Positions 1 through 5,801 of a DNA stretch of 7,019 nucleotides are shown here, one piece after another. Both the position numbers and the translations under genes were made by a program. Location of the stretch: assembly GCA_010028225.1 (NCBI GenBank), contig RGOY01000063.1, positions 1 through 7,019 on the forward strand, written 5' to 3'. This DNA is from Actinomycetota bacterium. Lineage in GTDB: Bacteria; Actinomycetota; Actinomycetes; Nanopelagicales; Nanopelagicaceae. Under the pieces are notes generated by a model. It was given only the letters and a program-made list of their open reading frames with translations. It searched no databases and was not told the DNA's origin. The stretch's first letter is position 1. Every line of letters starts with the position of its first letter.

Positions 1-558
1 AAAAGCAACCGCATAATAAAGCGCACTCCACTTCGTGGCTAGCGCCAGACCAAGGGCTACTCCCATGAGAAGATACTTCTGGCGAATGAGTGAGTAGAAA
101 GCAAGAAGGACGAAGAAAGTAAGTGTGTTATCCAAGAGCGCTGTCCGTGACATCACAATTGCAAGTCCATCAATCGCAAGAAGTGATGCAGTAAGTAAGG
201 CGATGAGCTCGGAGGAGAAGAGTCGCTTGGCAATCAAGTAGATGAGAAGCACGCTTGCTACACCAATCGCTGCGCCTACGGCTCGCCAACCAAAAGATGT
301 ATCCCCGAAAATCGCTATTCCAAGTGCGATTACCCACTTTCCAACCGCAGGATGAACGATGAATTCAGGATCACTTCCTGTCACTTCGACGCCGAATTTG
401 AGAAAATCGCGAGCGCCATCGACGTAATAGACCTCATCAAAGACGAGTGAATCGGGTCGGCCTAGGCGATAGAAGCGAACGAGAGCGGCACCAGCCAAGA
501 TTGCAAGAAGAGTGAGCGAAGGAATTCGCTTGAGCCGCTGGAGTATCGGATGAAGCAT
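1..558 (-). CDS. pmt: Polyprenyl-phosphate-mannose protein mannosyltransferase (GT39), 5' part only
   Basis: This is the N-terminal 186 residues of a multi-pass membrane glycosyltransferase; the gene continues past the left edge. The family transfers mannose from polyprenyl-phosphate mannose to Ser/Thr of proteins leaving the cytoplasm. Seen in my translation: a short basic N-terminus, a first hydrophobic helix at about residues 13-30, the acidic catalytic motif FDEVYYVDGARDFL (Asp41, Glu42) in the first outer loop, HPAVGK at 69-74 (usually HPPVGK), and SRTALLDNTLTFFV at 137-150. Further hydrophobic segments lie near 95-111, 118-135, 143-158 and 163-182. These match the family and the mycobacterial homologue as I remember it. 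ATG at 558 is chosen because the first helix follows directly. An in-frame ATG at 606 would add 16 residues but run into rsmI, so it is less likely. It is divergent from rsmI, as in other actinobacteria. Confidence 0.93.
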   Translation of the reverse strand, partial: MLHPILQRLKRIPSLTLLAILAGAALVRFYRLGRPDSLVFDEVYYVDGARDFLKFGVEVTGSDPEFIVHPAVGKWVIALGIAIFGDTSFGWRAVGAAIGVASVLLIYLIAKRLFSSELIALLTASLLAIDGLAIVMSRTALLDNTLTFFVLLAFYSLIRQKYLLMGVALGLALATKWSALYYAVAF

Positions 559-563
559 TAGCC

Positions 564-569
564 TATTGT
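564..569 (+). promoter_or_regulatory. Predicted -10 element for rsmI (leaderless)
   Basis: TATTGT fits the actinobacterial -10 pattern TAnnnT and ends five bases before the ATG at 575, so transcription would begin at or next to the start codon. No Shine-Dalgarno sequence is present. It overlaps almost completely with the reverse-strand hexamer proposed for the mannosyltransferase. An alternative hexamer, TAGCCT at 559-564, would give a leader of about four bases. Placement is by pattern only. Confidence 0.5.
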
Positions 570-570
570 C
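565..570 (-). promoter_or_regulatory. Possible -10 element for the mannosyltransferase gene
   Basis: On the minus strand GACAAT is followed by six bases and then the ATG at 558. It keeps the A at position two and the T at position six of the TAnnnT consensus but has G instead of the first T. The spacing equals that of the clearer elements before metG and glmU, so a leaderless transcript is plausible. No convincing -35 element or Shine-Dalgarno sequence is visible. The one-mismatch hexamer makes this weak on its own. Confidence 0.35.
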
Positions 571-574
571 CGTT

Positions 575-1420
575 ATGGCACCGCTACTTGTTGCTTGTTC
601 TCCCATTGGAAATCCTGGCGATGCTTCCACTCGACTTCGCGAGGCAATCGAGAGTGCAGAGCTCATTGCGGCGGAGGATTCGAGGAAGTTTGCACGCCTT
701 GCGACTGACCTCGGTATTCGCTATCGAGGCGATGTGCTCTCCTTCTTTGACGGAAATGAGTCAAGCCGGACAGATCAACTTCTCAAGGAGATCGAAGCCG
801 GGAGAGTAGTTCTCCTGATCTCGGATGCAGGCGCCCCTACGGTCAGTGATCCAGGCTTTCGATTGATTAGCGAGGCCATCAAGCGCCAGCTTCCCGTGGA
901 AGTACTTCCAGGGCCGAGTGCGGTGATCACAGCGCTCATCTACTCCGGAATGCCGACCGATAGTTTTTCTTTTGATGGATTCATTCCTCGAAGCGATCTG
1001 GCACGCAGTGCCTATTTCTCTCGACTTCTGGAAGAACGGAGAAGTTGTATCGCTTTTGAGTCTGCGAAGCGTCTTGTAGATACGTTAGAGGTTGCGTCGC
1101 AAATATTGCCCCAGAACCGTGAAATTGCTATCTGTCGTGAGTTGACCAAGCAATATCAGGAGATCTTCCGTGGAAACATTGAAGGTGCCTTGAAATGGGC
1201 AAGGGAGCGTGAGGGGAATGAGGGGATAAAGGGCGAGATCACAATTGTTTTCTCTCCTGCTACTGAGATTGCACAAGCAAGCGACTCAGAGATTCTTTCA
1301 CTCGTCGATGAGCTGCTCGAAGAAGGTCTTTCAGCGCGCGACGCCGTCATCGAGAGTTCGAAGCGACTGTCGATACCGAAGCGTTATGTCTATGACCTCG
1401 TCATCAAGCGCGAAGAGTGA
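575..1420 (+). CDS. rsmI: 16S rRNA (cytidine(1402)-2'-O)-methyltransferase RsmI
   Basis: This SAM-dependent enzyme of the tetrapyrrole-methylase fold 2'-O-methylates C1402 in the decoding region of 16S rRNA. From ATG 575 it has 281 residues, normal for the family. Motifs in order are SPIGNPGD (9-16), AEDSR (33-37), the SAM-site segment SDAGAPTVSDPG (83-94), LPGPSA (111-116), SGMP (124-127), GFIPR (135-139), RELTKQYQE (188-196) and KGE (219-221). The helical C-terminal domain at about 239-278 is typical of RsmI. Two motifs are non-standard: SDAGAP for SDAGTP, and ESAKRL (162-167) where most members have ESPHRL. A TTG at 566 could add three residues but lies inside the predicted -10 hexamer and ahead of the conserved MAPLLVA start, so it is rejected. 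It is the first gene of a tight plus-strand run. Confidence 0.97.
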   Translation: MAPLLVACSPIGNPGDASTRLREAIESAELIAAEDSRKFARLATDLGIRYRGDVLSFFDGNESSRTDQLLKEIEAGRVVLLISDAGAPTVSDPGFRLISEAIKRQLPVEVLPGPSAVITALIYSGMPTDSFSFDGFIPRSDLARSAYFSRLLEERRSCIAFESAKRLVDTLEVASQILPQNREIAICRELTKQYQEIFRGNIEGALKWAREREGNEGIKGEITIVFSPATEIAQASDSEILSLVDELLEEGLSARDAVIESSKRLSIPKRYVYDLVIKREE

Positions 1421-1423
1421 AGT

Positions 1424-1429
1424 TAGACT
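1424..1429 (+). promoter_or_regulatory. Predicted -10 element for metG (leaderless)
   Basis: TAGACT lies inside the 15-base rsmI-metG gap and is followed by exactly six bases before ATG 1436. The gap has no Shine-Dalgarno-like purine run. The identical hexamer with the same spacing precedes glmU. metG may therefore have its own promoter and leaderless mRNA in addition to readthrough from rsmI. No clear -35 box is seen. Confidence 0.55.
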
Positions 1430-1435
1430 TTCGCT

Positions 1436-2983
1436 ATGGCCAAGACGTTCTATGTGACGACGCCTATTTATTATGTCAATGATGCGCCACATATAGGTCA
1501 CGCCTACACCACAGTTGCGGGCGATGTCTTAACTCGATGGCACCGACTTCGCGGAGATGACGTCTTCTATCTCACTGGCACAGATGAGCACGGTCAGAAA
1601 ATTCTTCGAACTGCAGAGGCAAATAACAGTGATCCAGGTCAGTGGTGCGACCGTCTCGTTGAGTCAGCATGGAAACCACTCTGGCGAGAACTGAACATTG
1701 CTAATGATGATTTCATTCGGACCACCGAACCTCGGCATACTGAACGTGTTCAAAGATTCCTGCAAGGTTTGATGGATAAGGGCTATATCTACCAAGGAAA
1801 GTACGAAGGTCTCTACTGCGTCGGTTGTGAAGAATTCAAACTCGAAGGTGACCTCGTAGACGGAAACTGCAAGATACATTCAAAGCCAGTCGAGCGACTC
1901 TCTGAAACAAACTACTTCTTCAAACTCTCGGAGTTCGTCAAACCCCTTCTCGAGCATTATCAAAAGAATCCAGAGAGCTGTTCGCCGGAAAGCGCTCGCA
2001 ATGAAGTGATCTCTTTCCTGGAAAGTGGAGTGCAAGATCTTTCAATATCGCGCTCAACATTTTCGTGGGGAATCCCAGTGCCCTGGGATCAAAGCCAGGT
2101 GGTTTATGTCTGGTTTGATGCTCTGCTCAACTATGCGACTGCAGTAGGGCTCGGTGAGCCAAGCGATAGTCAACTTGGAAAGATGTTCTCAAAGACTTGG
2201 CCGGCGGATGTCCATCTTGTTGGTCGAGACATATTGAGGTTTCACGCCGTGATTTGGCCCGCTATGTTGATGGCAGCCGGACTTGAAGTGCCGAAGAAAG
2301 TTTTCGCACATGGATGGCTCTTGGTTGGCGGAGAGAAGATGAGCAAGAGCAAACTCACTGGGATCGCACCGAGTCAGATCACATCACATTTCGGTCTGGA
2401 CGCGTTTCGCTATTACTTCCTGCGGGCAATCCCATTCGGTAGCGATGGCTCATTCTCTTGGGAGGATATGTCGGCACGTTATACAAGTGAACTCGCCAAT
2501 GACTTCGGAAATCTCGCTTCCCGCGCAGCAGCGATGATTGAGAAATACTGTGACGGCAAAGTCCCAGATGTGGATCGCGACGAGAGCCTTGCTAACGCAC
2601 TCGCTCAGACAGTGAAGACCGCTGATGAGGCTTTTGGACGGTTAGATTTTCAGAGTGGAATCTTGGCCACCATGGAGTTTTGTAAGCGAATAAATGGCTA
2701 CCTCACCGAGCGAGAGCCATGGGCGATTGCTAAAGATTCAAGTCGAATCGGTGAAGTCGCAAAAATTCTCTACAACACAGCGGAGTCGTTACGTGCACTT
2801 GCAATACTTCTTTATCCTGTCATGCCAGGTACCTGCGAAAAACTCTGGAGCTCTATCGGCGGCAGAGATCTTGGAGAATTGTCGTCGCAACGCCTTGAGA
2901 ATGTCGCAAACTGGGGACAGCTCAAGCCAGGAAGTGTTGTGACTAAGGGGGAAGCGCTCTTCCCTCGACTTGAAGAGAAGTAA
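1436..2983 (+). CDS. metG: Methionyl-tRNA synthetase MetG
   Basis: This cytoplasmic class I aminoacyl-tRNA synthetase charges tRNA-Met and initiator tRNA with methionine. The 515 residues contain the HIGH signature (HIGH, 19-22) after PIYYVNDAP, the KMSKS loop (301-305) and the GRDILRFHAVIWPAML stretch of the catalytic domain. The inserted zinc knuckle has the single CxxC...CxxH form (Cys128, Cys131, Cys145, His148), as in the Thermus-type enzyme. The anticodon-binding helical domain follows, with NDFGNLASR. There is no C-terminal Trbp111/EMAPII-like domain, and the length is close to that of the mycobacterial enzyme. The start is fixed by MAKTFYVTTPIYYVN, the usual N-terminus. The stop codon sits 7 bases before the tatD ATG. 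Confidence 0.98.
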   Translation: MAKTFYVTTPIYYVNDAPHIGHAYTTVAGDVLTRWHRLRGDDVFYLTGTDEHGQKILRTAEANNSDPGQWCDRLVESAWKPLWRELNIANDDFIRTTEPRHTERVQRFLQGLMDKGYIYQGKYEGLYCVGCEEFKLEGDLVDGNCKIHSKPVERLSETNYFFKLSEFVKPLLEHYQKNPESCSPESARNEVISFLESGVQDLSISRSTFSWGIPVPWDQSQVVYVWFDALLNYATAVGLGEPSDSQLGKMFSKTWPADVHLVGRDILRFHAVIWPAMLMAAGLEVPKKVFAHGWLLVGGEKMSKSKLTGIAPSQITSHFGLDAFRYYFLRAIPFGSDGSFSWEDMSARYTSELANDFGNLASRAAAMIEKYCDGKVPDVDRDESLANALAQTVKTADEAFGRLDFQSGILATMEFCKRINGYLTEREPWAIAKDSSRIGEVAKILYNTAESLRALAILLYPVMPGTCEKLWSSIGGRDLGELSSQRLENVANWGQLKPGSVVTKGEALFPRLEEK

Positions 2984-2991
2984 GAAGTCGA
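2965..2991 (+). repeat. Inverted repeat spanning the metG stop and tatD start
   Basis: TCGACTT (2965-2971) and AAGTCGA (2985-2991) are perfect 7-base complements around a 13-base loop. In RNA the stem would take in the A of the tatD ATG, and the loop would hold the metG stop codon and the purine-rich stretch GAAGAGAAG. It could tie tatD initiation to ribosomes finishing metG. There is no T-run, so it is not an intrinsic terminator. A repeat this short may be chance. Confidence 0.3.
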
Positions 2992-3848
2992 TGGCAGATC
3001 GACACAATCGCGATATTGATCGGCCAGTTGCGCCACTTCCTGATCCGCTTCCCATACCAGCTGTCGATTCACATGCACATCTTGAGATCATCACCAATTC
3101 TTCACCTGATGATCCGGCGATCAAAAAAGTAATCGATGAGAGTGCATCGGTTGGAATCAACCGCATAGTCCAAGTTGGCTATTCGGCCGAGCAGTCAGAG
3201 TGGTCTCTCTCCTTAGCCAAGATCTATAAAGGGCAAGTTCTGGCAACAGTTGCACTTCACCCCAATGAAGCACCAGTTGTCACGGACTTAGAGGCAGACC
3301 TTTCAGTTATTGAGCGACTTTCAGATGATGACCAAGTTCGCGGTATCGGCGAGACCGGTCTTGATTTCTTTCGAACTCCTGAAGAACTTCGCGAACGACA
3401 GAGTTACTCGTTTCGCCGCCATATCGATATTGCAAAACGAAAGAAGAAGGCGCTGGTGATTCATGATCGAGATGCGCATCGTGCGGTCCTTGATCATCTG
3501 ACCGAGGAAGGTGCACCCGAGCGAACCATCTTCCACTGCTATTCAGGTGATGTAGAGATGGCGAAGGAGTGTGTGAGTAAGGGTTACTACCTTTCATTTG
3601 CGGGGACACTCACTTTCAAGAACGCGCCACACCTTCGAGATGCTCTACTCCAAGTTCCGCGTGAACTTCTCCTTGCAGAGACGGATTCGCCATTCCTTAC
3701 CCCGGACCCTTTCCGTGGCTATCTCAATACTCCAGCTCAAACTGCACGAACGATTCGTTTTATGGCCGAGCTCAGGGGCGATGATCTTGAGGAATTGATT
3801 CACGATCTCAATCGAAATGCTGAGCGTTGCTTTGGATCGTTTAACTGA
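2991..3848 (+). CDS. tatD: TatD-family metal-dependent deoxyribonuclease
   Basis: This is an amidohydrolase-fold nuclease of the TatD/YcfH family, known for 3'-5' exonuclease activity on DNA and RNA; the physiological substrate here is not known. From ATG 2991 it has 285 residues. All metal ligands are visible: the HxH pair in DSHAHLE (His28, His30), Glu121 in GETGLDF, His158 in IHDRDAH, His182 in FHCYSGD and Asp232 in AETDSPFL. The first 25 residues are a proline-rich lead-in common in actinobacterial members. An in-frame TTG at 2970 would overlap metG by 14 bases and add seven basic residues; ATG 2991 is preferred. There is only a weak purine-rich ribosome-binding stretch and no TAnnnT in the leaderless position, so it is probably cotranscribed with metG. 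Its TGA overlaps the rsmA ATG by one base. Confidence 0.96.
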   Translation: MADRHNRDIDRPVAPLPDPLPIPAVDSHAHLEIITNSSPDDPAIKKVIDESASVGINRIVQVGYSAEQSEWSLSLAKIYKGQVLATVALHPNEAPVVTDLEADLSVIERLSDDDQVRGIGETGLDFFRTPEELRERQSYSFRRHIDIAKRKKKALVIHDRDAHRAVLDHLTEEGAPERTIFHCYSGDVEMAKECVSKGYYLSFAGTLTFKNAPHLRDALLQVPRELLLAETDSPFLTPDPFRGYLNTPAQTARTIRFMAELRGDDLEELIHDLNRNAERCFGSFN

Positions 3849-4708
3849 TGCGACAAGAAATTTCGTTACTTGGCGCAAAAGAGATAAGAGAGATCGCCAC
3901 TTCCCTCGATCTAGTTCCAAGTAAGGGCCTTGGCCAAAACTTTGTTCATGACGCTAATACCTGTGAAAAATTAGTAAGACTCGCTGAGTTGAAAGACTCT
4001 GATCGAGTCGTTGAAATCGGTCCTGGGCTCGGTTCGCTCACTCTGGCACTTCTTCGTGCTGGCGCAGCGGTCACTGCCGTTGAAATTGATAAGAGATTGG
4101 CATCAAGACTTCCTCAGACATTGCGAGAACATGGTGCGACGGATGAATCTTTTGAGGTCATCACTAAAGATGCGATGCAACTTCGAAGTGAAGAAATTGC
4201 CGAAGGCTCTCTTCTTGTGGCCAATCTTCCTTATAACGTCTCAGTTCCCGTAATCTTGCATATTCTTTCGATGGCTAGGATTTCTCGAGCAGTAGTGATG
4301 GTGCAAAGTGAAGTCGCGACGAGACTTGCTGCACAACCGGGAAGCAAAGAGTATGGAGTTCCGAGCGCGAAGGTTGCTTGGTTTGCAGATGCGGCAATTG
4401 CTGATCGAGTTTCGGCAAAGGTCTTTTGGCCAGTTCCACGCGTTGATTCTTCGCTTCTCACGCTTCGCGTACATCCACCATTGAGCTCTGAAGCAGATCG
4501 TGAACTTACATTTAAGGTGATAGACACTGCCTTTAACCAAAGGCGAAAGATGCTTCGATCCTCGCTTGAATCTTTGATAAGCCAGTACCTTCCCAATCAA
4601 AGCAGTGAAGAGGTATTGGAGTCGAGTGGGATCAAGCCAACCGAGCGCGCTGAATCAATCCAGATTGAAGGATTCCTTGCCATAGCAAAGACGCTCCAGA
4701 AGCGTTGA
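3848..4708 (+). CDS. rsmA: 16S rRNA (adenine(1518)-N6/adenine(1519)-N6)-dimethyltransferase RsmA (KsgA)
   Basis: This enzyme dimethylates two adjacent adenines in helix 45 of 16S rRNA late in small-subunit assembly, using SAM. The 286-residue protein has GLGQNFVHDAN (27-37), SAM motif I EIGPGLGS (56-63), the acidic ribose-binding VEID (78-81), the catalytic NLPYN (126-130), FWPVPRVDSSL (193-203) and FNQRRKMLRSSL (229-240). All are typical of active KsgA enzymes. It begins in a TGATG junction with tatD, which implies translational coupling; no strong Shine-Dalgarno sequence is seen. In Mycobacterium, rpfB separates tatD from ksgA, whereas here they overlap. With rsmI upstream, the cluster encodes two modifiers of the decoding region. 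Confidence 0.98.
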   Translation: MRQEISLLGAKEIREIATSLDLVPSKGLGQNFVHDANTCEKLVRLAELKDSDRVVEIGPGLGSLTLALLRAGAAVTAVEIDKRLASRLPQTLREHGATDESFEVITKDAMQLRSEEIAEGSLLVANLPYNVSVPVILHILSMARISRAVVMVQSEVATRLAAQPGSKEYGVPSAKVAWFADAAIADRVSAKVFWPVPRVDSSLLTLRVHPPLSSEADRELTFKVIDTAFNQRRKMLRSSLESLISQYLPNQSSEEVLESSGIKPTERAESIQIEGFLAIAKTLQKR

Positions 4709-4710
4709 AC

Positions 4711-4746
4711 TCACACTTCCGCTCTCTGAAATTCCAAGTAGTGTGA
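4711..4746 (+). repeat. Inverted repeat in the rsmA-ispE gap
   Basis: TCACACT (4711-4717) and AGTGTGA (4740-4746) are perfect 7-base complements 22 bases apart. The right arm covers the predicted -10 hexamer TAGTGT of ispE. It could be a split operator or a weak hairpin in a readthrough RNA. With a long loop and only 7 base pairs it may also be chance. No T-run follows, so it is not an intrinsic terminator. Confidence 0.3.
4739..4744 (+). promoter_or_regulatory. Predicted -10 element for ispE (leaderless)
   Basis: TAGTGT fits TAnnnT and ends seven bases before ATG 4752, which would make the mRNA leaderless or nearly so. It includes the alternative GTG start at 4743, which argues against that start. 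TTGAAC at 4705-4710 resembles a -35 box but is 28 bases away, too far to pair with this hexamer. Confidence 0.5.
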
Positions 4747-4751
4747 AGCCC

Positions 4752-5675
4752 ATGGCGCATAACTCGGTAATGGTCCGAGTCCCCGGCAAAGTGAACTTGC
4801 AGCTTTCGGTTGGGCCGAAACGTGCCGACGGTTATCACGATATTGCCACGATCTTTCAAGCAGTTTCAATTTACGATGATGTGCGCGTGAGTCTCAAAGA
4901 TCCAGATGTGACCAGCGCTTTTGACATCTCAATCTCGTCGGAACATCCAACTGCCATTCCCACCGATAAGAGCAATCTTGCTTACATTGCAGCCGAGCGA
5001 ATGTATGAAAAATTCGAACTATCAGGAAGTATTGAAATCAAAATTGATAAGAAAATCCCGGTTGCAGGCGGTATGGCTGGTGGAAGCGCTAATGCTGCAG
5101 GCGTGATTGTGGCCCTTGATTCATTATTTAGCCTGGGACTTTCTCGTGATGAGATGCAAGAGGTTGGCGCAACGATTGGAAGTGATGTTCCATTCTCAAT
5201 AGCTGGTGGTACTGCAGTGGGAACCGGCCGGGGCGAAAGACTCACTCCAGCGCTGACTCGAGGGCAATACTCTTGGGTTCTAGCGACATCAAGTTCTGGA
5301 CTTTCAACACCTGCCATCTACAACGAATGCGATCGACTACGAGAAGGAATGTCCATCTCTGCTCCACAGTTGAGCGAAGCTTTGATGCAAGCACTATCAA
5401 CAGCAGATGCCAAAGCGCTCGGCAAGGCCTTACATAATGATTTACAAGCGGCGGCCTGTTCTATTCGACCTGCACTTCGCCTCATTCTCGATGTGGGTAT
5501 GGACTACGGTGCATTGGGCGGAATCGTCTCGGGATCGGGCCCAACTGTGGCTTTCTTGGCAAGCGATGAAGAACATGCCCTTGATCTTGTCGTGGCGCTG
5601 ACTTCAAGTGGTGTTGTGGGAAATGTCTTGCGAGCGAGCGCACCTGTTGTCGGAGCAACCGTAATCGACCGATAA
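4752..5675 (+). CDS. ispE: 4-diphosphocytidyl-2-C-methyl-D-erythritol kinase IspE
   Basis: This GHMP-family kinase phosphorylates CDP-methylerythritol with ATP in the MEP pathway to isoprenoids, which supplies polyprenyl carriers and quinones. From ATG 4752 it has 307 residues. Seen: VPGKVNLQL with the active-site Lys13, RADGYHDI, the glycine-rich ATP loop PVAGGMAGGSANAAG (103-117), GSDVPF with catalytic Asp145, and the third GHMP motif GSGPT (262-266). The order and spacing are those of intact IspE. A GTG at 4743 would add three residues but lies within the likely -10 hexamer. ATG 4770 is also possible but would leave only seven residues before Lys13. The 43-base gap from rsmA and the promoter-like hexamer suggest a separate transcript start. 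The TAA stop overlaps the hexamer proposed for the tRNA gene. Confidence 0.97.
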   Translation: MAHNSVMVRVPGKVNLQLSVGPKRADGYHDIATIFQAVSIYDDVRVSLKDPDVTSAFDISISSEHPTAIPTDKSNLAYIAAERMYEKFELSGSIEIKIDKKIPVAGGMAGGSANAAGVIVALDSLFSLGLSRDEMQEVGATIGSDVPFSIAGGTAVGTGRGERLTPALTRGQYSWVLATSSSGLSTPAIYNECDRLREGMSISAPQLSEALMQALSTADAKALGKALHNDLQAAACSIRPALRLILDVGMDYGALGGIVSGSGPTVAFLASDEEHALDLVVALTSSGVVGNVLRASAPVVGATVIDR

Positions 5676-5678
5676 ACT
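5673..5678 (+). promoter_or_regulatory. Predicted -10 element for tRNA-Gln
   Basis: TAAACT fits TAnnnT; its first three bases are the ispE stop codon. It ends six bases before the mature tRNA 5' end at 5685, so transcription would begin at that end or at one of the purines 5681-5683. TTGTCG at 5647-5652 resembles a -35 box but is 20 bases away, longer than usual. Readthrough from ispE could also supply the tRNA. Confidence 0.45.
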
Positions 5679-5684
5679 ACAGGC

Positions 5685-5759
5685 TCCTCCATTGTGTAGT
5701 GGCTAGCACATGGGCCTTTGAAGCCCAGGGTCCTGGATCGATACCAGGTGGAGGAGCCA
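5685..5759 (+). tRNA. tRNA-Gln (anticodon UUG)
   Basis: The full cloverleaf can be folded by hand. The acceptor stem TCCTCCA (5685-5691) pairs with TGGAGGA (5749-5755). The D-stem GTGT (5694-5697) pairs with GCAC (5706-5709), and the D-loop contains GG. The anticodon stem TGGGC/GCCCA holds the loop CTTTGAA, with anticodon TTG at 5718-5720. The variable loop is four bases, and the T-stem CCTGG/CCAGG encloses ATCGATA (5737-5743). The U1-A72 pair and discriminator G73 (5756) are known glutamine features, and CCA is encoded at 5757-5759. Position 54 is A where T is nearly universal in bacterial elongator tRNAs. A tRNA-Gln upstream of glmU also occurs in mycobacteria. Confidence 0.96.
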
Positions 5760-5789
5760 TAGATTTTCTGAGTCATCTTCTGGACGCAA

Positions 5790-5795
5790 TAGACT
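5790..5795 (+). promoter_or_regulatory. Predicted -10 element for glmU (leaderless)
   Basis: TAGACT is followed by exactly six bases and the GTG at 5802, identical in hexamer and spacing to the element before metG. Its first three bases are an in-frame TAG relative to glmU, so translation must start downstream of it. No Shine-Dalgarno sequence and no clear -35 box are visible. Confidence 0.55.
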
Positions 5796-5801
5796 CCACT
5801 C

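Noticed and set aside
566..574. TTG start for rsmI three codons upstream
   Set aside because: It lies inside the predicted -10 hexamer, and family members begin at the equivalent of MAPLLVA, encoded from ATG 575.
559..606. Longer mannosyltransferase starting at an in-frame minus-strand ATG at 606
   Set aside because: It would overlap the divergent rsmI gene; the 16 extra residues show no recognisable motif and no promoter-like hexamer precedes it.
2970..2990. TTG start for tatD overlapping metG
   Set aside because: It adds seven basic residues that family members do not need and overlaps metG by 14 bases; ATG 2991 is the simpler start.
2789..3166. Minus-strand open frame of 125 codons across the metG-tatD junction
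   Set aside because: It is antisense to two well-supported genes and its translation resembles no protein family; it is a shadow frame.
4231..4600. Two overlapping minus-strand open frames of about 120 codons inside rsmA
   Set aside because: They lie opposite conserved RsmA motifs in two different frames and have low-complexity, unrecognisable translations.
4743..4751. GTG start for ispE
   Set aside because: The GTG is within the TAGTGT hexamer, and the ATG nine bases later fits both the protein family and the promoter spacing.
5646..5659. Small inverted repeat GTTG-N6-CAAC near the ispE end as a terminator
   Set aside because: Only four base pairs, inside coding sequence and not followed by a T-run.
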